The notes under the pieces: generated by a model
The model's database searches: none
What the model was told of the DNA's origin: nothing
What the model saw: only the letters and a program-made list of their open reading frames with translations
Part shown: positions 9,301-17,764 of the stretch, in pieces
Numbering within the stretch: the stretch's first letter is position 1
How the letters are laid out: each line of letters starts with the position of its first letter
Program-made: the position numbers and the translations under genes
Source: Salinarimonas ramus
GTDB taxonomy: Bacteria; Pseudomonadota; Alphaproteobacteria; Rhizobiales; Beijerinckiaceae
Assembly (NCBI RefSeq): GCF_014645695.1
Contig: NZ_BMMF01000001.1
Span: 410,934-474,933 of the forward strand
Direction: 5' to 3'
Length of the DNA stretch: 64,000 nt

Positions 9301-9330
9301 CGCCGGGCCCGCGTCGGAGCGGGCCCGGCG
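9301..9330 (-). promoter_or_regulatory. Intercistronic GC-rich hairpin after the binding-protein gene
   Basis: A perfect 12-bp inverted repeat (CGCCGGGCCCGC and complement) with a 6-base GTCGGA loop lies between the binding-protein stop (9337) and the DppB start (9273). No T-run follows. It probably acts as an RNA 3'-end stabiliser or partial terminator that lets the binding protein outnumber the permease. Confidence 0.75.
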
Positions 9331-9336
9331 GGACGA

Positions 9337-10953
9337 TCACTCGTCGGAGGTGATGGCGGTCGCCAGCGTGTACTGGTCGGCGCGGCCCTGGTAGTCGAGG
9401 CCGGAGCGGAAGGCCCAGATCGTGCTCTCGTAATGGAGCGGGATGTAGGGCATCTGCTCGAGCACCCGCGCCCCGGCCTGCTGCAGCAGCGCCTCGCGCT
9501 CGGCGTCGTCCATCGTGGCGATGGCCTCGCGCAGGACGACATCGAACTCCGGATCCGACCAGCCGCCGTAATTGCTGCCGCCGAGGCCGGCGACGTCGTC
9601 GGTCGTCGGCACCCATTGGCGCAGGAACGAGCTCGCCTCGCCCGTATCCGAGCCCCAGCCGCCCATGGAGAGGCTGAACTCGCGCCCCGAGCGGCGCGAG
9701 AAGAAGATCGAGCGCGTCATCGCGTCGAGCTCGGTCTCGATGCCGATGCGGGTGAAGAACTGCGCCACCGCCTGCGCCACCTGCGCGTCGTTGATGTAGC
9801 GATCGTTGGTGGCGTGGAAGGTCACGGAGAAGCCGTCGGGATAGCCGGCCTCCGCGAGGAGCTCGCGGGCGCGCTCGGGGTCGTATTCGAGCGCCGGTGC
9901 GTCGGCGATGGTGCCGAACATGCCCGCGGGCAGGAACTGGTTCGCCGGCGCGGCCGCGTCGTCCATGATGCGCTCGACGATCGCCTCGCGATCGATCGCC
10001 ATCGACATGGCGCGGCGCACGCGCACGTCCTGGAAGGGATTCGAGCCGTCGGGCGCGTCGACGAAGGGGCTGTCGTCGCGCATGTCGAGCTGGAGGTAGA
10101 TCACCCGCGAGGACGGCGTGATGACGTACTCGTAGTCATCGGAGCCCTCGATGCGCGAGAGATCGCGCGCCGCCGGGTTCTCGATGACGTCGTAATCGCC
10201 AGAGAGCAGGCCGGCGAGCCGCGGGCCGGCGTTGGGCACGGGCTTGAAGCTCACGCGCTCCCATTCCGGCGTCTCGCCGAAATAGCGCTCGTTGCGCACG
10301 AGATCGATGCCCGAGCCCTTGACGTAGCTCTCGATGGCGTAGGGCCCGGTGCCGACTGCGACGCTGCCGTCGTTGAAGTCGTTCACCGTGGGCCACGCGC
10401 CGGTGACGCCGCACGCGCTCTCGGGATCGAAGCTGATCTCGCCGTGCTCGACGATCTCGTCGGAGATGATCGCGATCTGCGCGAGCCGGATCGGGAGGAG
10501 CGGATCGGGCTCGTTCGTCTCGAAGACGAGGGTGTGGTCGTCCGGCGTCTCGATCGACGCCATGTTCTTGATGGCCTCGTCGAAGGAGCCGGAGACCGCC
10601 GTCTCGTTGTTGAGGACGCGGCAATAGGAGAAGATCACGTCCTCGGCCGTGAACGGCGTGCCGTCGCTGAACACGACGTCGTCGCGCAGCTCGAAGCGCC
10701 AGGTGGTCGGCCCCTCGTTGGTCCAGCGCGTGGCGAGGTTCGGCTGGACCTTCTGCTGGGCGTCCGTGGTCAGCAGCGCGTCGAAGACGTGCATCGTCAG
10801 CGCATTGTTGGACGACAGGTCGTGATAGTGCGGATCGACCGCCGTCGGCTCCGACGACAGGGCGATGGTGAGGTCCTCGGCCGAGGCGGTCCCGGCCAGG
10901 AGCGTGAACGCGAGCGCGCCGAGAAGGCGGCCGCGGCGCATGTGTGGGGTCAT
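9337..10953 (-). CDS. ABC transporter substrate-binding protein, family 5 (dipeptide/opine type)
   Basis: Periplasmic solute-binding protein, SBP_bac_5 family, 538 residues. A signal peptide (MRRGRLLGALAFTLLAGTASA, cleaved before EDLTIALSSEP) starts four codons into the frame, so 10941 is an equally good start. Conserved family blocks are visible: DALLTTDAQQKVQPNLATRW, DDVVFSDGTPFTAEDVIFS, and RAMSMAIDREAIVERIM. It is the second gene of the operon, 40 bases after the RpiR regulator gene and on the same strand, and is followed by a hairpin. The ligand is not determinable. This family binds peptides, but also opines, glutathione, nickel chelates and sugars. Confidence 0.9.
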   Translation of the reverse strand: MTPHMRRGRLLGALAFTLLAGTASAEDLTIALSSEPTAVDPHYHDLSSNNALTMHVFDALLTTDAQQKVQPNLATRWTNEGPTTWRFELRDDVVFSDGTPFTAEDVIFSYCRVLNNETAVSGSFDEAIKNMASIETPDDHTLVFETNEPDPLLPIRLAQIAIISDEIVEHGEISFDPESACGVTGAWPTVNDFNDGSVAVGTGPYAIESYVKGSGIDLVRNERYFGETPEWERVSFKPVPNAGPRLAGLLSGDYDVIENPAARDLSRIEGSDDYEYVITPSSRVIYLQLDMRDDSPFVDAPDGSNPFQDVRVRRAMSMAIDREAIVERIMDDAAAPANQFLPAGMFGTIADAPALEYDPERARELLAEAGYPDGFSVTFHATNDRYINDAQVAQAVAQFFTRIGIETELDAMTRSIFFSRRSGREFSLSMGGWGSDTGEASSFLRQWVPTTDDVAGLGGSNYGGWSDPEFDVVLREAIATMDDAEREALLQQAGARVLEQMPYIPLHYESTIWAFRSGLDYQGRADQYTLATAITSDE

Positions 10954-10993
10954 CGAGAGTTTCCCTCCGGTTGTCGTTGTCGATCGTCTCGTG

Positions 10994-11887
10994 TCACCAC
11001 TCGTCCTCCGGGCGCGAGCCGCCCGGCTCGCCCTCCTCGAAGAGGAACGGGTAGATCTGCTCCGTCAGGCGCGCCGCGTCCGCGGCGGTCTGGGTGCGCA
11101 GGGTCAGGACGGCGGCCAGCGCCTCGATCGCCGCCACGATGCCGACGCTGGAGGCGAAGAGCACGGGATGGCTCGCCCCGCCGAAGAGCACGGCGCGGCA
11201 GAACGGGACGATGGGCGAGCTCGGCGCGTCGGTGATCCCGACGACGGGCACGTCCCGCTCGTTCAGCGAGCGCGTGAGCCGCACCGTCGTCGCGGAATAG
11301 CGCGGCAGCGTGATGACGATGGCCGCGTCCTGCGGCTCGAGCCGCATCGCGCGCGGCACCATGCGCGCGGGGCCGCCGAAGCCGGTCAGCACCACCTGGG
11401 CCGGCGCGAACTGCGCCAGATGCTCCGCCGTGAATTGCGCGAGCGCGGCCGAGATGCCGAGGCCGACGATCGCCACCGTCCGCGCGCGCGCCACGACGTC
11501 CGCGGCGAGCGCGCAGGCCTCGGAGTTCAGGAGATCCCGCGCGAAGGCGAGGTTCGCCTCCGCGGAGGCGTAGCCGTCCGCGAACACGGCGGCCGGATCG
11601 GCGCCCCCTCCCTTGCGCTCCCTGAGCTTCTCGACGGGGGCGATGGTGCGCCGGAACGCGTCGAGCGAGCGGGTGCGGAACTCGGCATAGCCGTTGAGCC
11701 CGAGCGTCTTCACGAAGCGGTTGACGGTGGCGATGGACACGCCCGACGCCTCCGCCAGCTCCTCGATCCCCATCGTCGCGGCCAGCATCGGATTGGCGAG
11801 GATCCAGTCCGCCAGCCGTCCCTGCGAGGCGGTCATGGCCGCGCGGTGCTGCAGGATCAGGGACAGGACGGGCGAGAGGGAGGACAT
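10994..11887 (-). CDS. MurR/RpiR family transcriptional regulator
   Basis: Regulator of 297 residues. The N-terminal HTH_6 domain includes MGIEELAEASGVSIATVNRFVKTLG (about residues 39-63), and a SIS domain starts near 125 (VVARARTVAIVGLGISAAL). It is the first gene of the minus-strand operon that continues with the dipeptide-type transporter and hydrolase, so it is probably co-transcribed with its targets and may regulate itself. It is clearly a different paralogue from the RpiR protein at 3396. Confidence 0.9.
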   Translation of the reverse strand: MSSLSPVLSLILQHRAAMTASQGRLADWILANPMLAATMGIEELAEASGVSIATVNRFVKTLGLNGYAEFRTRSLDAFRRTIAPVEKLRERKGGGADPAAVFADGYASAEANLAFARDLLNSEACALAADVVARARTVAIVGLGISAALAQFTAEHLAQFAPAQVVLTGFGGPARMVPRAMRLEPQDAAIVITLPRYSATTVRLTRSLNERDVPVVGITDAPSSPIVPFCRAVLFGGASHPVLFASSVGIVAAIEALAAVLTLRTQTAADAARLTEQIYPFLFEEGEPGGSRPEDEW

Positions 11888-11906
11888 GCGTCACGGGGTT
11901 CCGATC

Positions 11907-11956
11907 TGAAAATCATTGTTTCCAGTCTCGGCTATCTTGCAAGAAATTTTTTCATC
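11907..11956 (-). promoter_or_regulatory. AT-rich promoter/operator region of the RpiR-dipeptide transporter operon
   Basis: Immediately upstream of the RpiR start is an AT-rich island with TGAAAATCATTGTTTCCA at 11907-11924, an approximate inverted repeat, and the palindrome CTTGCAAG at 11936-11943 followed by AAATTTTTTC. ATTGTTTCCA plus CTATCTT also occur, in a similar arrangement, upstream of the second LIV operon (46770-46787). These are candidate binding sites; no experimental support is visible. Confidence 0.4.
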
Positions 11957-12045
11957 ATCGGGCGAACGTCGCGCATGCCCGCCGGGCGCTCCGCGCGCGG
12001 CACGAGCCTCGTCGCAATGGCATGTCTCGACGAGATCGGCGTCGG

Positions 12046-12828
12046 CTAGCGCAGCGACAGCCCGCCGTCGACGCGCAGGATCTGGCCCGTGACGTGGCGG
12101 GCCTCTCGCGAGAGCAGGAAGACGATCGCCGCGGCGACGTCGTCGGGCTCGGCGATGCGGCCCATCGGCGTCGCCCGCGCGGCGGCGTCCCAGGCGCCCT
12201 CCTGCAGGGCGGAATGGCCGCCGACCTTGCGGGTGAAGCCCGGCGCGACGCAGTTCACCGTCGTCCCCGTCGGCGCGAGCTGGAAGGCGAGCGAGCGGGC
12301 CAGCGCCTCGAGCGCGCCCTTGCCGGCGGCGGTCGTGGGAAACAGCGTGTCGTTCACGCCGAACGCGTGCGCGACGAAGGAGCTCACCGCGACCACCCTC
12401 CCCCAGGGCGAGCCAGCGAGGTCGTCGAGCGCCGCGGTGACCAGCGACGCGAAGGGCAGCGCGTTGACGGCCACGGCCTCGGCGACGTCGCCCGCGGCGA
12501 AGTCTCCGAACACGCTCTTCTTCGCGCGCCCGGCGTTGGAGACGATCTGGTCGACACGCCCGAAGCGTGCCCGCGCCCGCGCCACGATCTCCGCGCACGC
12601 TCCCGTCTCGGTCAAGTCGGCGAGGACCGTCTCGACGGCCGCACCGGCATCGCGCGCCTCGGCGGCGACGTTCGCGAGCCCGTCCGCGTTGGCGCGCGTG
12701 TTGAGGACGAGCGCGACGCCCGGCCCGGCGAGCCGCCGCGCGGTCGCCGCACCGATCCCGCTCGCGGCCCCGGTGACGACGACGACCCGCTCGGGCGCCT
12801 CGTCCGCCCCTCGCCTCTCCTGGCTCAT
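12046..12828 (-). CDS. SDR family oxidoreductase with atypical active site
   Basis: Short-chain dehydrogenase/reductase of 260 residues, cytoplasmic and expected to bind NAD(P). The cofactor motif TGAASGIG is at 19-26, NAG at 98-100, the Ser pair at 149-150, and the C-terminal PGFTRKVGGH and GQILRVDGGLSLR match classical SDRs. The catalytic YxxxK is not intact: the frame reads TLFPTTAAGK, so Lys170 is kept but the position four before it is Thr166, with Phe163 nearby. This may be an altered or inactive enzyme, or one using a shifted geometry. The start ATG at 12828 is preceded by a GGGAT-like site. It is divergent from the FAD oxidoreductase, and both may serve the neighbouring transporter's substrate. 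Confidence 0.87.
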   Translation of the reverse strand: MSQERRGADEAPERVVVVTGAASGIGAATARRLAGPGVALVLNTRANADGLANVAAEARDAGAAVETVLADLTETGACAEIVARARARFGRVDQIVSNAGRAKKSVFGDFAAGDVAEAVAVNALPFASLVTAALDDLAGSPWGRVVAVSSFVAHAFGVNDTLFPTTAAGKGALEALARSLAFQLAPTGTTVNCVAPGFTRKVGGHSALQEGAWDAAARATPMGRIAEPDDVAAAIVFLLSREARHVTGQILRVDGGLSLR

Positions 12829-12971
12829 GATCCCTCGCCCGTCGCTTCGACGACGCGAGGATAGGCGCGGACGTGCCGTTGCGGCAAACACCGGAACGGC
12901 AATGGCCTGGGCGCGCTGGCGCGCCGCGCGCATGAACGCTAGCGTCATCGTCCGGAGCACGGGGCGCGAGC

Positions 12972-14264
12972 ATGGGGATCGGTACGGCGCGAGCGAGGGC
13001 GGCCGGGATGGACGCGGACGTCGTGGTCGTCGGCTCCGGCATGGTCGGGGTCGGCGTGGCCGTCGCGCTCGCAGAGCGCGGCCTCGACGTCGCGGTCGTC
13101 GATCCCGGCGATCCGCGGGCGCGCGCCTCGTTCGGCAATGCGGGCGTGCTGGGCCGCGGCTCGATCTTCCCGCTGGCGTCGCCCGGGGTGCTGCGCAAGC
13201 TCCCCGCCTACGCGCTGGGGCGCGACCCGTCCGTACGCGTGCGGCTGCGCGCGCTCCCGTCGTGCGCGCGCTGGCTCGCGGGCTTCGTGCGCGCCGCCAA
13301 CGAGCGCCGCTGGCGACGCAGCGCCGCCGCGCTCGCGCCCTTCGTCGCGCTCGCGCCCTCGATGCACGAGGCGCTCGCGGCGCGCAGCGGAGCGGGACAA
13401 ATGATCTCCCGTAGCGGCTACCTGCGGCTCTATCGCGACGCGTCCGCGCCGGCGGCGGCGAAGACGGAACGCGCGGTACTGGCGGAGCACGGGATCGCGG
13501 CGGAGGCCCTCGACGCGGCGGACCTGCGCGCGCTCGAGCCGCATCTCTCGCCGCTTTTCGTCGCCGGGCTGCTCTTTCCCCAATCCGCCTCCGTCGACAC
13601 CCCCGGCGCCCTGCTCGCCAGCTATGCCGCCCATGCCGAGGGGATCGGCGTGCGGTTCGTCGCGAGCGTGGCGCGCGCCGTCCGCCAGGAGGAGGACGGC
13701 GTCGTCGTGGAGATCGAGGGCGGACGCCTGCGCGCCGGGCGGGCGGTGATCGCCGCGGGCGTGCGCTCGGGGCCGTTCGCCGCCGCGCTGGGATGCGCGG
13801 TCCCCCTCGTGGCGGAGCGGGGCTACCACCGCACGCTCTCCCTCGCCGGCAACGCCGTCCTCGGCAGGCCGGCACACGACGCGGCGGGCGGCTACGTCAT
13901 GTCGCCCATGGACGGTGGCGTGCGCATCCACAGCGGCGTCGAGCTCGCGCGCCCCGACGACCCGCCGAACCACGACCAGATCGATCTCGCCACCGCCGAG
14001 GCCCGGCGCAGCCTGCCGCTGGCAGGCGAGGCGGGCGAGACCTGGATGGGCAGCCGTCCTTCGACGCCGGACGGCCTGCCGGTGATCGGCTTCGCGCCGC
14101 GCGCGCATCGCGTCGTCCTCGCCTTCGGGCACGGTCACATCGGCTTCGCCACCGGCCCGCTCACCGGGCGCCTCGTCGCCGAGCTGCTCGCCGGCGAGAC
14201 GCCGAGCGTGCCGCTCGCGCCCTTCGCGCCCGATCGGTTCCGATCGTGGCGCGGTGCCGGGTAG
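12972..14264 (+). CDS. FAD-dependent amine/D-amino-acid oxidoreductase (DAO/DadA family)
   Basis: DAO-fold flavoenzyme of up to 430 residues. The dinucleotide motif VVVVGSGMVGVGVAVALAERG lies near residues 17-37, followed by the acidic VVDPGD. An alternative ATG at 13008 (MDADVVVVGSG) would trim 12 residues and looks equally good. FGNAGVLGRG, HRTLSL, GSRPSTPDGLPVIGFAP and GHGHIGFATGPLTG are DadA-like blocks; the last is the C-terminal FAD contact. It probably oxidises an imported amino acid or secondary amine (opine-like). It lies upstream of, and on the same strand as, the second dipeptide-type transporter, suggesting import then oxidation. Confidence 0.88.
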   Translation: MGIGTARARAAGMDADVVVVGSGMVGVGVAVALAERGLDVAVVDPGDPRARASFGNAGVLGRGSIFPLASPGVLRKLPAYALGRDPSVRVRLRALPSCARWLAGFVRAANERRWRRSAAALAPFVALAPSMHEALAARSGAGQMISRSGYLRLYRDASAPAAAKTERAVLAEHGIAAEALDAADLRALEPHLSPLFVAGLLFPQSASVDTPGALLASYAAHAEGIGVRFVASVARAVRQEEDGVVVEIEGGRLRAGRAVIAAGVRSGPFAAALGCAVPLVAERGYHRTLSLAGNAVLGRPAHDAAGGYVMSPMDGGVRIHSGVELARPDDPPNHDQIDLATAEARRSLPLAGEAGETWMGSRPSTPDGLPVIGFAPRAHRVVLAFGHGHIGFATGPLTGRLVAELLAGETPSVPLAPFAPDRFRSWRGAG

Positions 14265-14299
14265 CCGACCGATGCGAAGGCGTATGCGGCCGATCCGTG

Positions 14300-14340
14300 T
14301 TGACTTTGCGGAAGCCCGCGGAGGACACTTTCGCTTCCGC
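14300..14340 (+). promoter_or_regulatory. Candidate promoter and leader hairpin of the second dipeptide-type operon
   Basis: In the 108 bases between the FAD oxidoreductase and the binding-protein gene there is a TTGACT hexamer (14300-14305), then an 8-bp perfect inverted repeat, GCGGAAGC (14308-14315) with GCTTCCGC (14333-14340). The first could be a -35 box. The hairpin could be a leader structure or the terminator of the upstream gene. No convincing -10 was found. Confidence 0.35.
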
Positions 14341-14372
14341 GGCCGAAGAATGCCGCCAGAGGGGAGAAGAGC

Positions 14373-15851
14373 ATGTCCATCAGGTCCGGGATCGTCGGCG
14401 CGACGACCCTCGCGCTCGTCGGCCTCGCGCCGTTCGCGGCGCTGTCCCAGGAGATCACGGTCGCGATCGGGTCGGAGCCCTCCACGCTCGATCCGCATCT
14501 GCGCGACGACGGCGGCGAGCGGCAGGTCAACGACAACATCTACGAGACCCTGATGGCGCGCACGCCCGAGGGCGAGCTCGTGCCGAGCCTCGCGGCCGCG
14601 CCGCCGACGCAGATCGACGACCTCACCTGGGAGTTCGACCTGCGCGAGGGCGTGCGGTTCCACGACGGCGAGCCGCTGACCGCGCAGGCCGTCGTCGAGA
14701 GCGTGGAACGCGTGATCGACCCGGCCAACAATTCCGAGCAGATGGCGTATTTCGGCACGATCGCCGGCGCCGAGGCGGTGGACGAGGACACGGTGCGCAT
14801 CCTCACCTCCGGCCCGGACCCGGTCCTGCCCTCGCGCATGTACTGGCTCAAGATCGCCTCGCCCGCGCTCATGGGGAGCGAGGCGATCGGCTCCGAGCCG
14901 GTGGGCACCGGTCCCTACCGCTTCGTGTCCTGGTCGCGCGGCAACGACATCGTGCTCGAGGCCAACCCCGATTACTGGGACGGCGAGCCCGACGTGAAGC
15001 GCGTGACCTATCGCTTCGTCGGCGAGGCGGGCACGCGCCTGTCTGGCCTGATGGCGGGCGAGTTCGACGTCGTCACGAACCTCCTGCCCGAGTTCACGGG
15101 GACCGCGCCGAAATCCGCCTCCGTGCCCGGCCTCGAGACGTCCGTCCTGATCCTCGGCACCGACAACGAGGCGACGGCGGACCCGCGCGTGCGCGAGGCG
15201 CTCAACCTCGCCATCGACCGCGAGGCGATGGCGCAGAGCCTGTTCCAGGGCTACGCCGAAGTGGCGCGTGGGCACCACGTCAACCCGCGCGCCTTCGGGC
15301 ACGTCGCCGACCTCGAGCCCTACGCCTACGACCCGGAGCGCGCCCGGGCGCTCGTCGAGGAGGCCGACGCCGTCGGGCGCACGGTCGTGCTCGTCGGCGA
15401 ATCCGGTCGCTGGCTCAAGAGCCGCGAGCAGATCGAGGCGGTGGCCGCCTATTGGGCCGAGATCGGGCTTTCGCCCGAGATCCGCGTGCAGGAATTCTCG
15501 CAATACCTCGATTCGCTCATGGGCGACGGCCCGCGGCCGGACGCGATCTTCGTGGCGAACTCCAACGAGCTCCTCGACGCCGACCGCGAGGCGTCCTTCA
15601 TCTACCACATGGACGGCGCGGCGGCCTCGAACTCCGACGCCGAGATGGCCGCCTGGATCGACGAGGCGCGGGTGACGACCGACGTCGCCGCGCGCGAGGC
15701 GCTCTACGAGCGGATCTTCCGCAAGGGCCGCGACCTGCACTACACCGTGCCGCTGTTCAACCTGCAGGACATTTACGGCCTGTCGGAGCGCATCGACTGG
15801 CAGCCGCGCATCGACGCCAAGCTGATGATCGACGAGATGTCGGTCGAGTGA
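14373..15851 (+). CDS. ABC transporter substrate-binding protein, family 5
   Basis: Periplasmic SBP_bac_5 protein, 492 residues. The signal peptide MSIRSGIVGATTLALVGLAPFAALSQ is cut before EITVAIGSEP. STLDPHLRDDGGERQVNDNIYETL, REGVRFHDGEPLTAQAVVESVERV, and REALNLAIDREAMAQSLFQGYAE are family blocks. A strong ribosome site (AGGGGAGAAG) precedes the ATG. It heads the A-B-C-D-F operon that follows. The ligand is unknown; because a DAO-type enzyme precedes it, an amino acid derivative or opine is a reasonable guess. Confidence 0.9.
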   Translation: MSIRSGIVGATTLALVGLAPFAALSQEITVAIGSEPSTLDPHLRDDGGERQVNDNIYETLMARTPEGELVPSLAAAPPTQIDDLTWEFDLREGVRFHDGEPLTAQAVVESVERVIDPANNSEQMAYFGTIAGAEAVDEDTVRILTSGPDPVLPSRMYWLKIASPALMGSEAIGSEPVGTGPYRFVSWSRGNDIVLEANPDYWDGEPDVKRVTYRFVGEAGTRLSGLMAGEFDVVTNLLPEFTGTAPKSASVPGLETSVLILGTDNEATADPRVREALNLAIDREAMAQSLFQGYAEVARGHHVNPRAFGHVADLEPYAYDPERARALVEEADAVGRTVVLVGESGRWLKSREQIEAVAAYWAEIGLSPEIRVQEFSQYLDSLMGDGPRPDAIFVANSNELLDADREASFIYHMDGAAASNSDAEMAAWIDEARVTTDVAAREALYERIFRKGRDLHYTVPLFNLQDIYGLSERIDWQPRIDAKLMIDEMSVE

Positions 15852-15876
15852 GCGGCCGGTCGAGGCGGAGGTCGCC

Positions 15877-16797
15877 GTGGGTGGCTACGTTCTGAGGCGC
15901 CTGTGGCACGGCTTCCTCGTCGTCTTCGGCGTCACGGCGATCGTCTTCGTCGTGACGCGCCTGTTCGGCGATCCGGTGGCGCTGATGCTGCCGCTCTCCG
16001 CGAGCGCGGAGCAGCGCGCCGCCTTCGCCGCCGAGATCGGGCTCGACCGGCCGCTCGTCGTCCAGTTCGCCTGGTTCGCCCGCGACGTGCTCACGCTCGA
16101 TTTCGGCATGAGCCTGTGGCAGCGCCGCCCGGCGATGGAGGTCGTCTTCGAGCGGCTGCCCGCGACGCTGCTGCTGATCGGGGCCGCGCTGGGAACCGCG
16201 ATGCTCCTGGCGATCCCGCTCGGCATCGCGGCGGCGCTGCGGCCCGGCGGTCTCGTCGACCGGCTCGTCGTGACCCTCGGGCTCGTCGGCCTGTCCATGC
16301 CGCAATTCTGGCTGGGGCTCCTGCTCATCCTCGTCTTCGCCGTCAACCTGCGCATCCTGCCGACGTCGGGCAGCGGCACGCCGGCCCACCTCGTCCTGCC
16401 GGCGCTGACGCTGGCGCTGACGCCGCTCGCGCGGCTGACCATCATGCTGCGCTCGGCGCTGATCGAGGAGCTCGCCAAGCCCTACGTGAAGACGGCGCGC
16501 GCCAAGGGCCTCTCCGCCGGCCGCGTCTTCGGGGTGCATGCGCTGCGCAACGTCCTCGTCGGCTTCCTCACCCTGGCCGGATGGGAGCTGATCGTGATCC
16601 TCGCCGGCTACACCGTGGTGGTGGAGACGGTGTTCGCCTGGCCGGGCCTCGGCCTCACCGCGCTGCAGGCGATCCAGCGCGGCGACCTGTTCCTGATGCA
16701 GGCCATCGTCTTCACCATCGCCATCCTCATCGTCGTCATCAACATCGCGCTCGACGTGGCCTTCAAGCTCGTCGACCCGCGCATCTCCCTCGAGTGA
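15877..16797 (+). CDS. Dipeptide-type ABC transporter permease, DppB-type
   Basis: Inner-membrane permease, 306 residues, with a GTG start at 15877 behind GGAGG at suitable spacing. The N-terminus GGYVLRRLWHGFLVVFGVTAIVF has the DppB LRR plus first membrane helix. RPLVVQFAWFARDVLTLDFGMSL is the periplasmic DppB block, and KTARAKGLSAGRVFGVHALRN is the ATPase-coupling loop. It lies 25 bases after the binding-protein gene, without a hairpin, and 4 bases before the DppC-type gene. Confidence 0.92.
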   Translation: MGGYVLRRLWHGFLVVFGVTAIVFVVTRLFGDPVALMLPLSASAEQRAAFAAEIGLDRPLVVQFAWFARDVLTLDFGMSLWQRRPAMEVVFERLPATLLLIGAALGTAMLLAIPLGIAAALRPGGLVDRLVVTLGLVGLSMPQFWLGLLLILVFAVNLRILPTSGSGTPAHLVLPALTLALTPLARLTIMLRSALIEELAKPYVKTARAKGLSAGRVFGVHALRNVLVGFLTLAGWELIVILAGYTVVVETVFAWPGLGLTALQAIQRGDLFLMQAIVFTIAILIVVINIALDVAFKLVDPRISLE

Positions 16798-16801
16798 CGC
16801 G

Positions 16802-17764
16802 ATGAGCGACGCCGCACCCGGGCGCGCCCGCCGCGGCGCCGCGATCCTCGCCCTCGCCGCCGAGCTGGCGCGCGACCGGCTGGCGCTCGCGGGCCTCCTC
16901 GGGCTCGTCCTCGTCGTCGTCGCGGCGATCTTCGCGCCGCTTCTCGCGCCCTACGATCCCGCCGCGCAGACCGTGCTCGCGCGCTTGCGCCCGCCGGCCT
17001 GGCTCGCGGGCGGGGACTGGTCGCACCCGCTGGGCACGGATCATCTCGGGCGCGACGTGCTCTCGCGGGTGATCCACGGCGCGCGGGCGACGATGCTGAT
17101 CGGCGTCGGCGTCGTCGCGCTCGCCGGCACCTTCGGCGTCGCGGTGGGGCTCCTCGCCGGCTATGTCGGCGGGCGCGTGGACGGCGTGCTGATGCGCGTC
17201 GTCGACGTGCAGATCTCGTTTCCCGGCATTCTGCTCATCCTCCTCATCGTCTCGGTGCTCGGCCCCAGCACGACGACGATCGTCGTCGTGCTCGCCGCGA
17301 CGAACTGGATGGTGTTCGCGCGGGTCACCCGCGGCGCCGTGCTCTCGGCGCGGCGATCGGGCTATGTCGAGGCCGCGCAGATCGCGGGCTGCCGGGACGG
17401 GCGGGTGATCGTGCGCCACATCCTGCCCAACCTCGTCTCGCCGCTCTCGACGCTGGCGATCCTCGAATTCACCAACGTCGTCCTGGCGGAGGCGGCGATC
17501 TCCTTCCTCGGGCTGGGCGTGCAGCCGCCCGCCACGAGCTGGGGCCTCGACGTCGCGAGCGGGCGCGACTACGTCTTCGTCGCGTGGTGGCTCGTGACGT
17601 TCCCGGGCCTCGCCATCATGGCGACGGTGCTGTGCGCGAACCTGCTGGCGAGCTGGCTGCGCGTGACCGCCGATCCGCAGGAGCGCGAGAAGCGCTTCGC
17701 CCGCGCCCTCGCCGCTCGACGCGGTCGCGCGCGCGCATCGCGCGAGGGAGAGCGGACGCCGTGA
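16802..17764 (+). CDS. Dipeptide-type ABC transporter permease, DppC-type
   Basis: Inner-membrane permease, 320 residues. It has a cytoplasmic N-terminus, a first helix at about 28-47, [21 protein letters not shown] (DppC signature), and the EAA loop [21 protein letters not shown]. The C-terminus carries about 25 extra Arg-rich residues after the usual DPQEREKR end. Its stop overlaps the next gene as GTGA. It pairs with the DppB-type permease just upstream. Confidence 0.92.
   Translation: MSDAAPGRARRGAAILALAAELARDRLALAGLLGLVLVVVAAIFAPLLAPYDPAAQTVLARLRPPAWLAGGDWSHPLGTDHLGRDVLSRVIHGARATMLIGVGVVALAGTFGVAVGLLAGYVGGRVDGVLMRVVDVQISFPGILLILLIVSVLGPSTTTIVVVLAATNWMVFARVTRGAVLSARRSGYVEAAQIAGCRDGRVIVRHILPNLVSPLSTLAILEFTNVVLAEAAISFLGLGVQPPATSWGLDVASGRDYVFVAWWLVTFPGLAIMATVLCANLLASWLRVTADPQEREKRFARALAARRGRARASREGERTP

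Noticed and set aside
8563..11235. An 890-codon plus-strand frame
   Set aside because: Antisense to the first dipeptide-type operon; no recognisable motif.
12945..15740. A 931-codon minus-strand frame
   Set aside because: Antisense to the FAD oxidoreductase and binding-protein genes; charged, repetitive composition.
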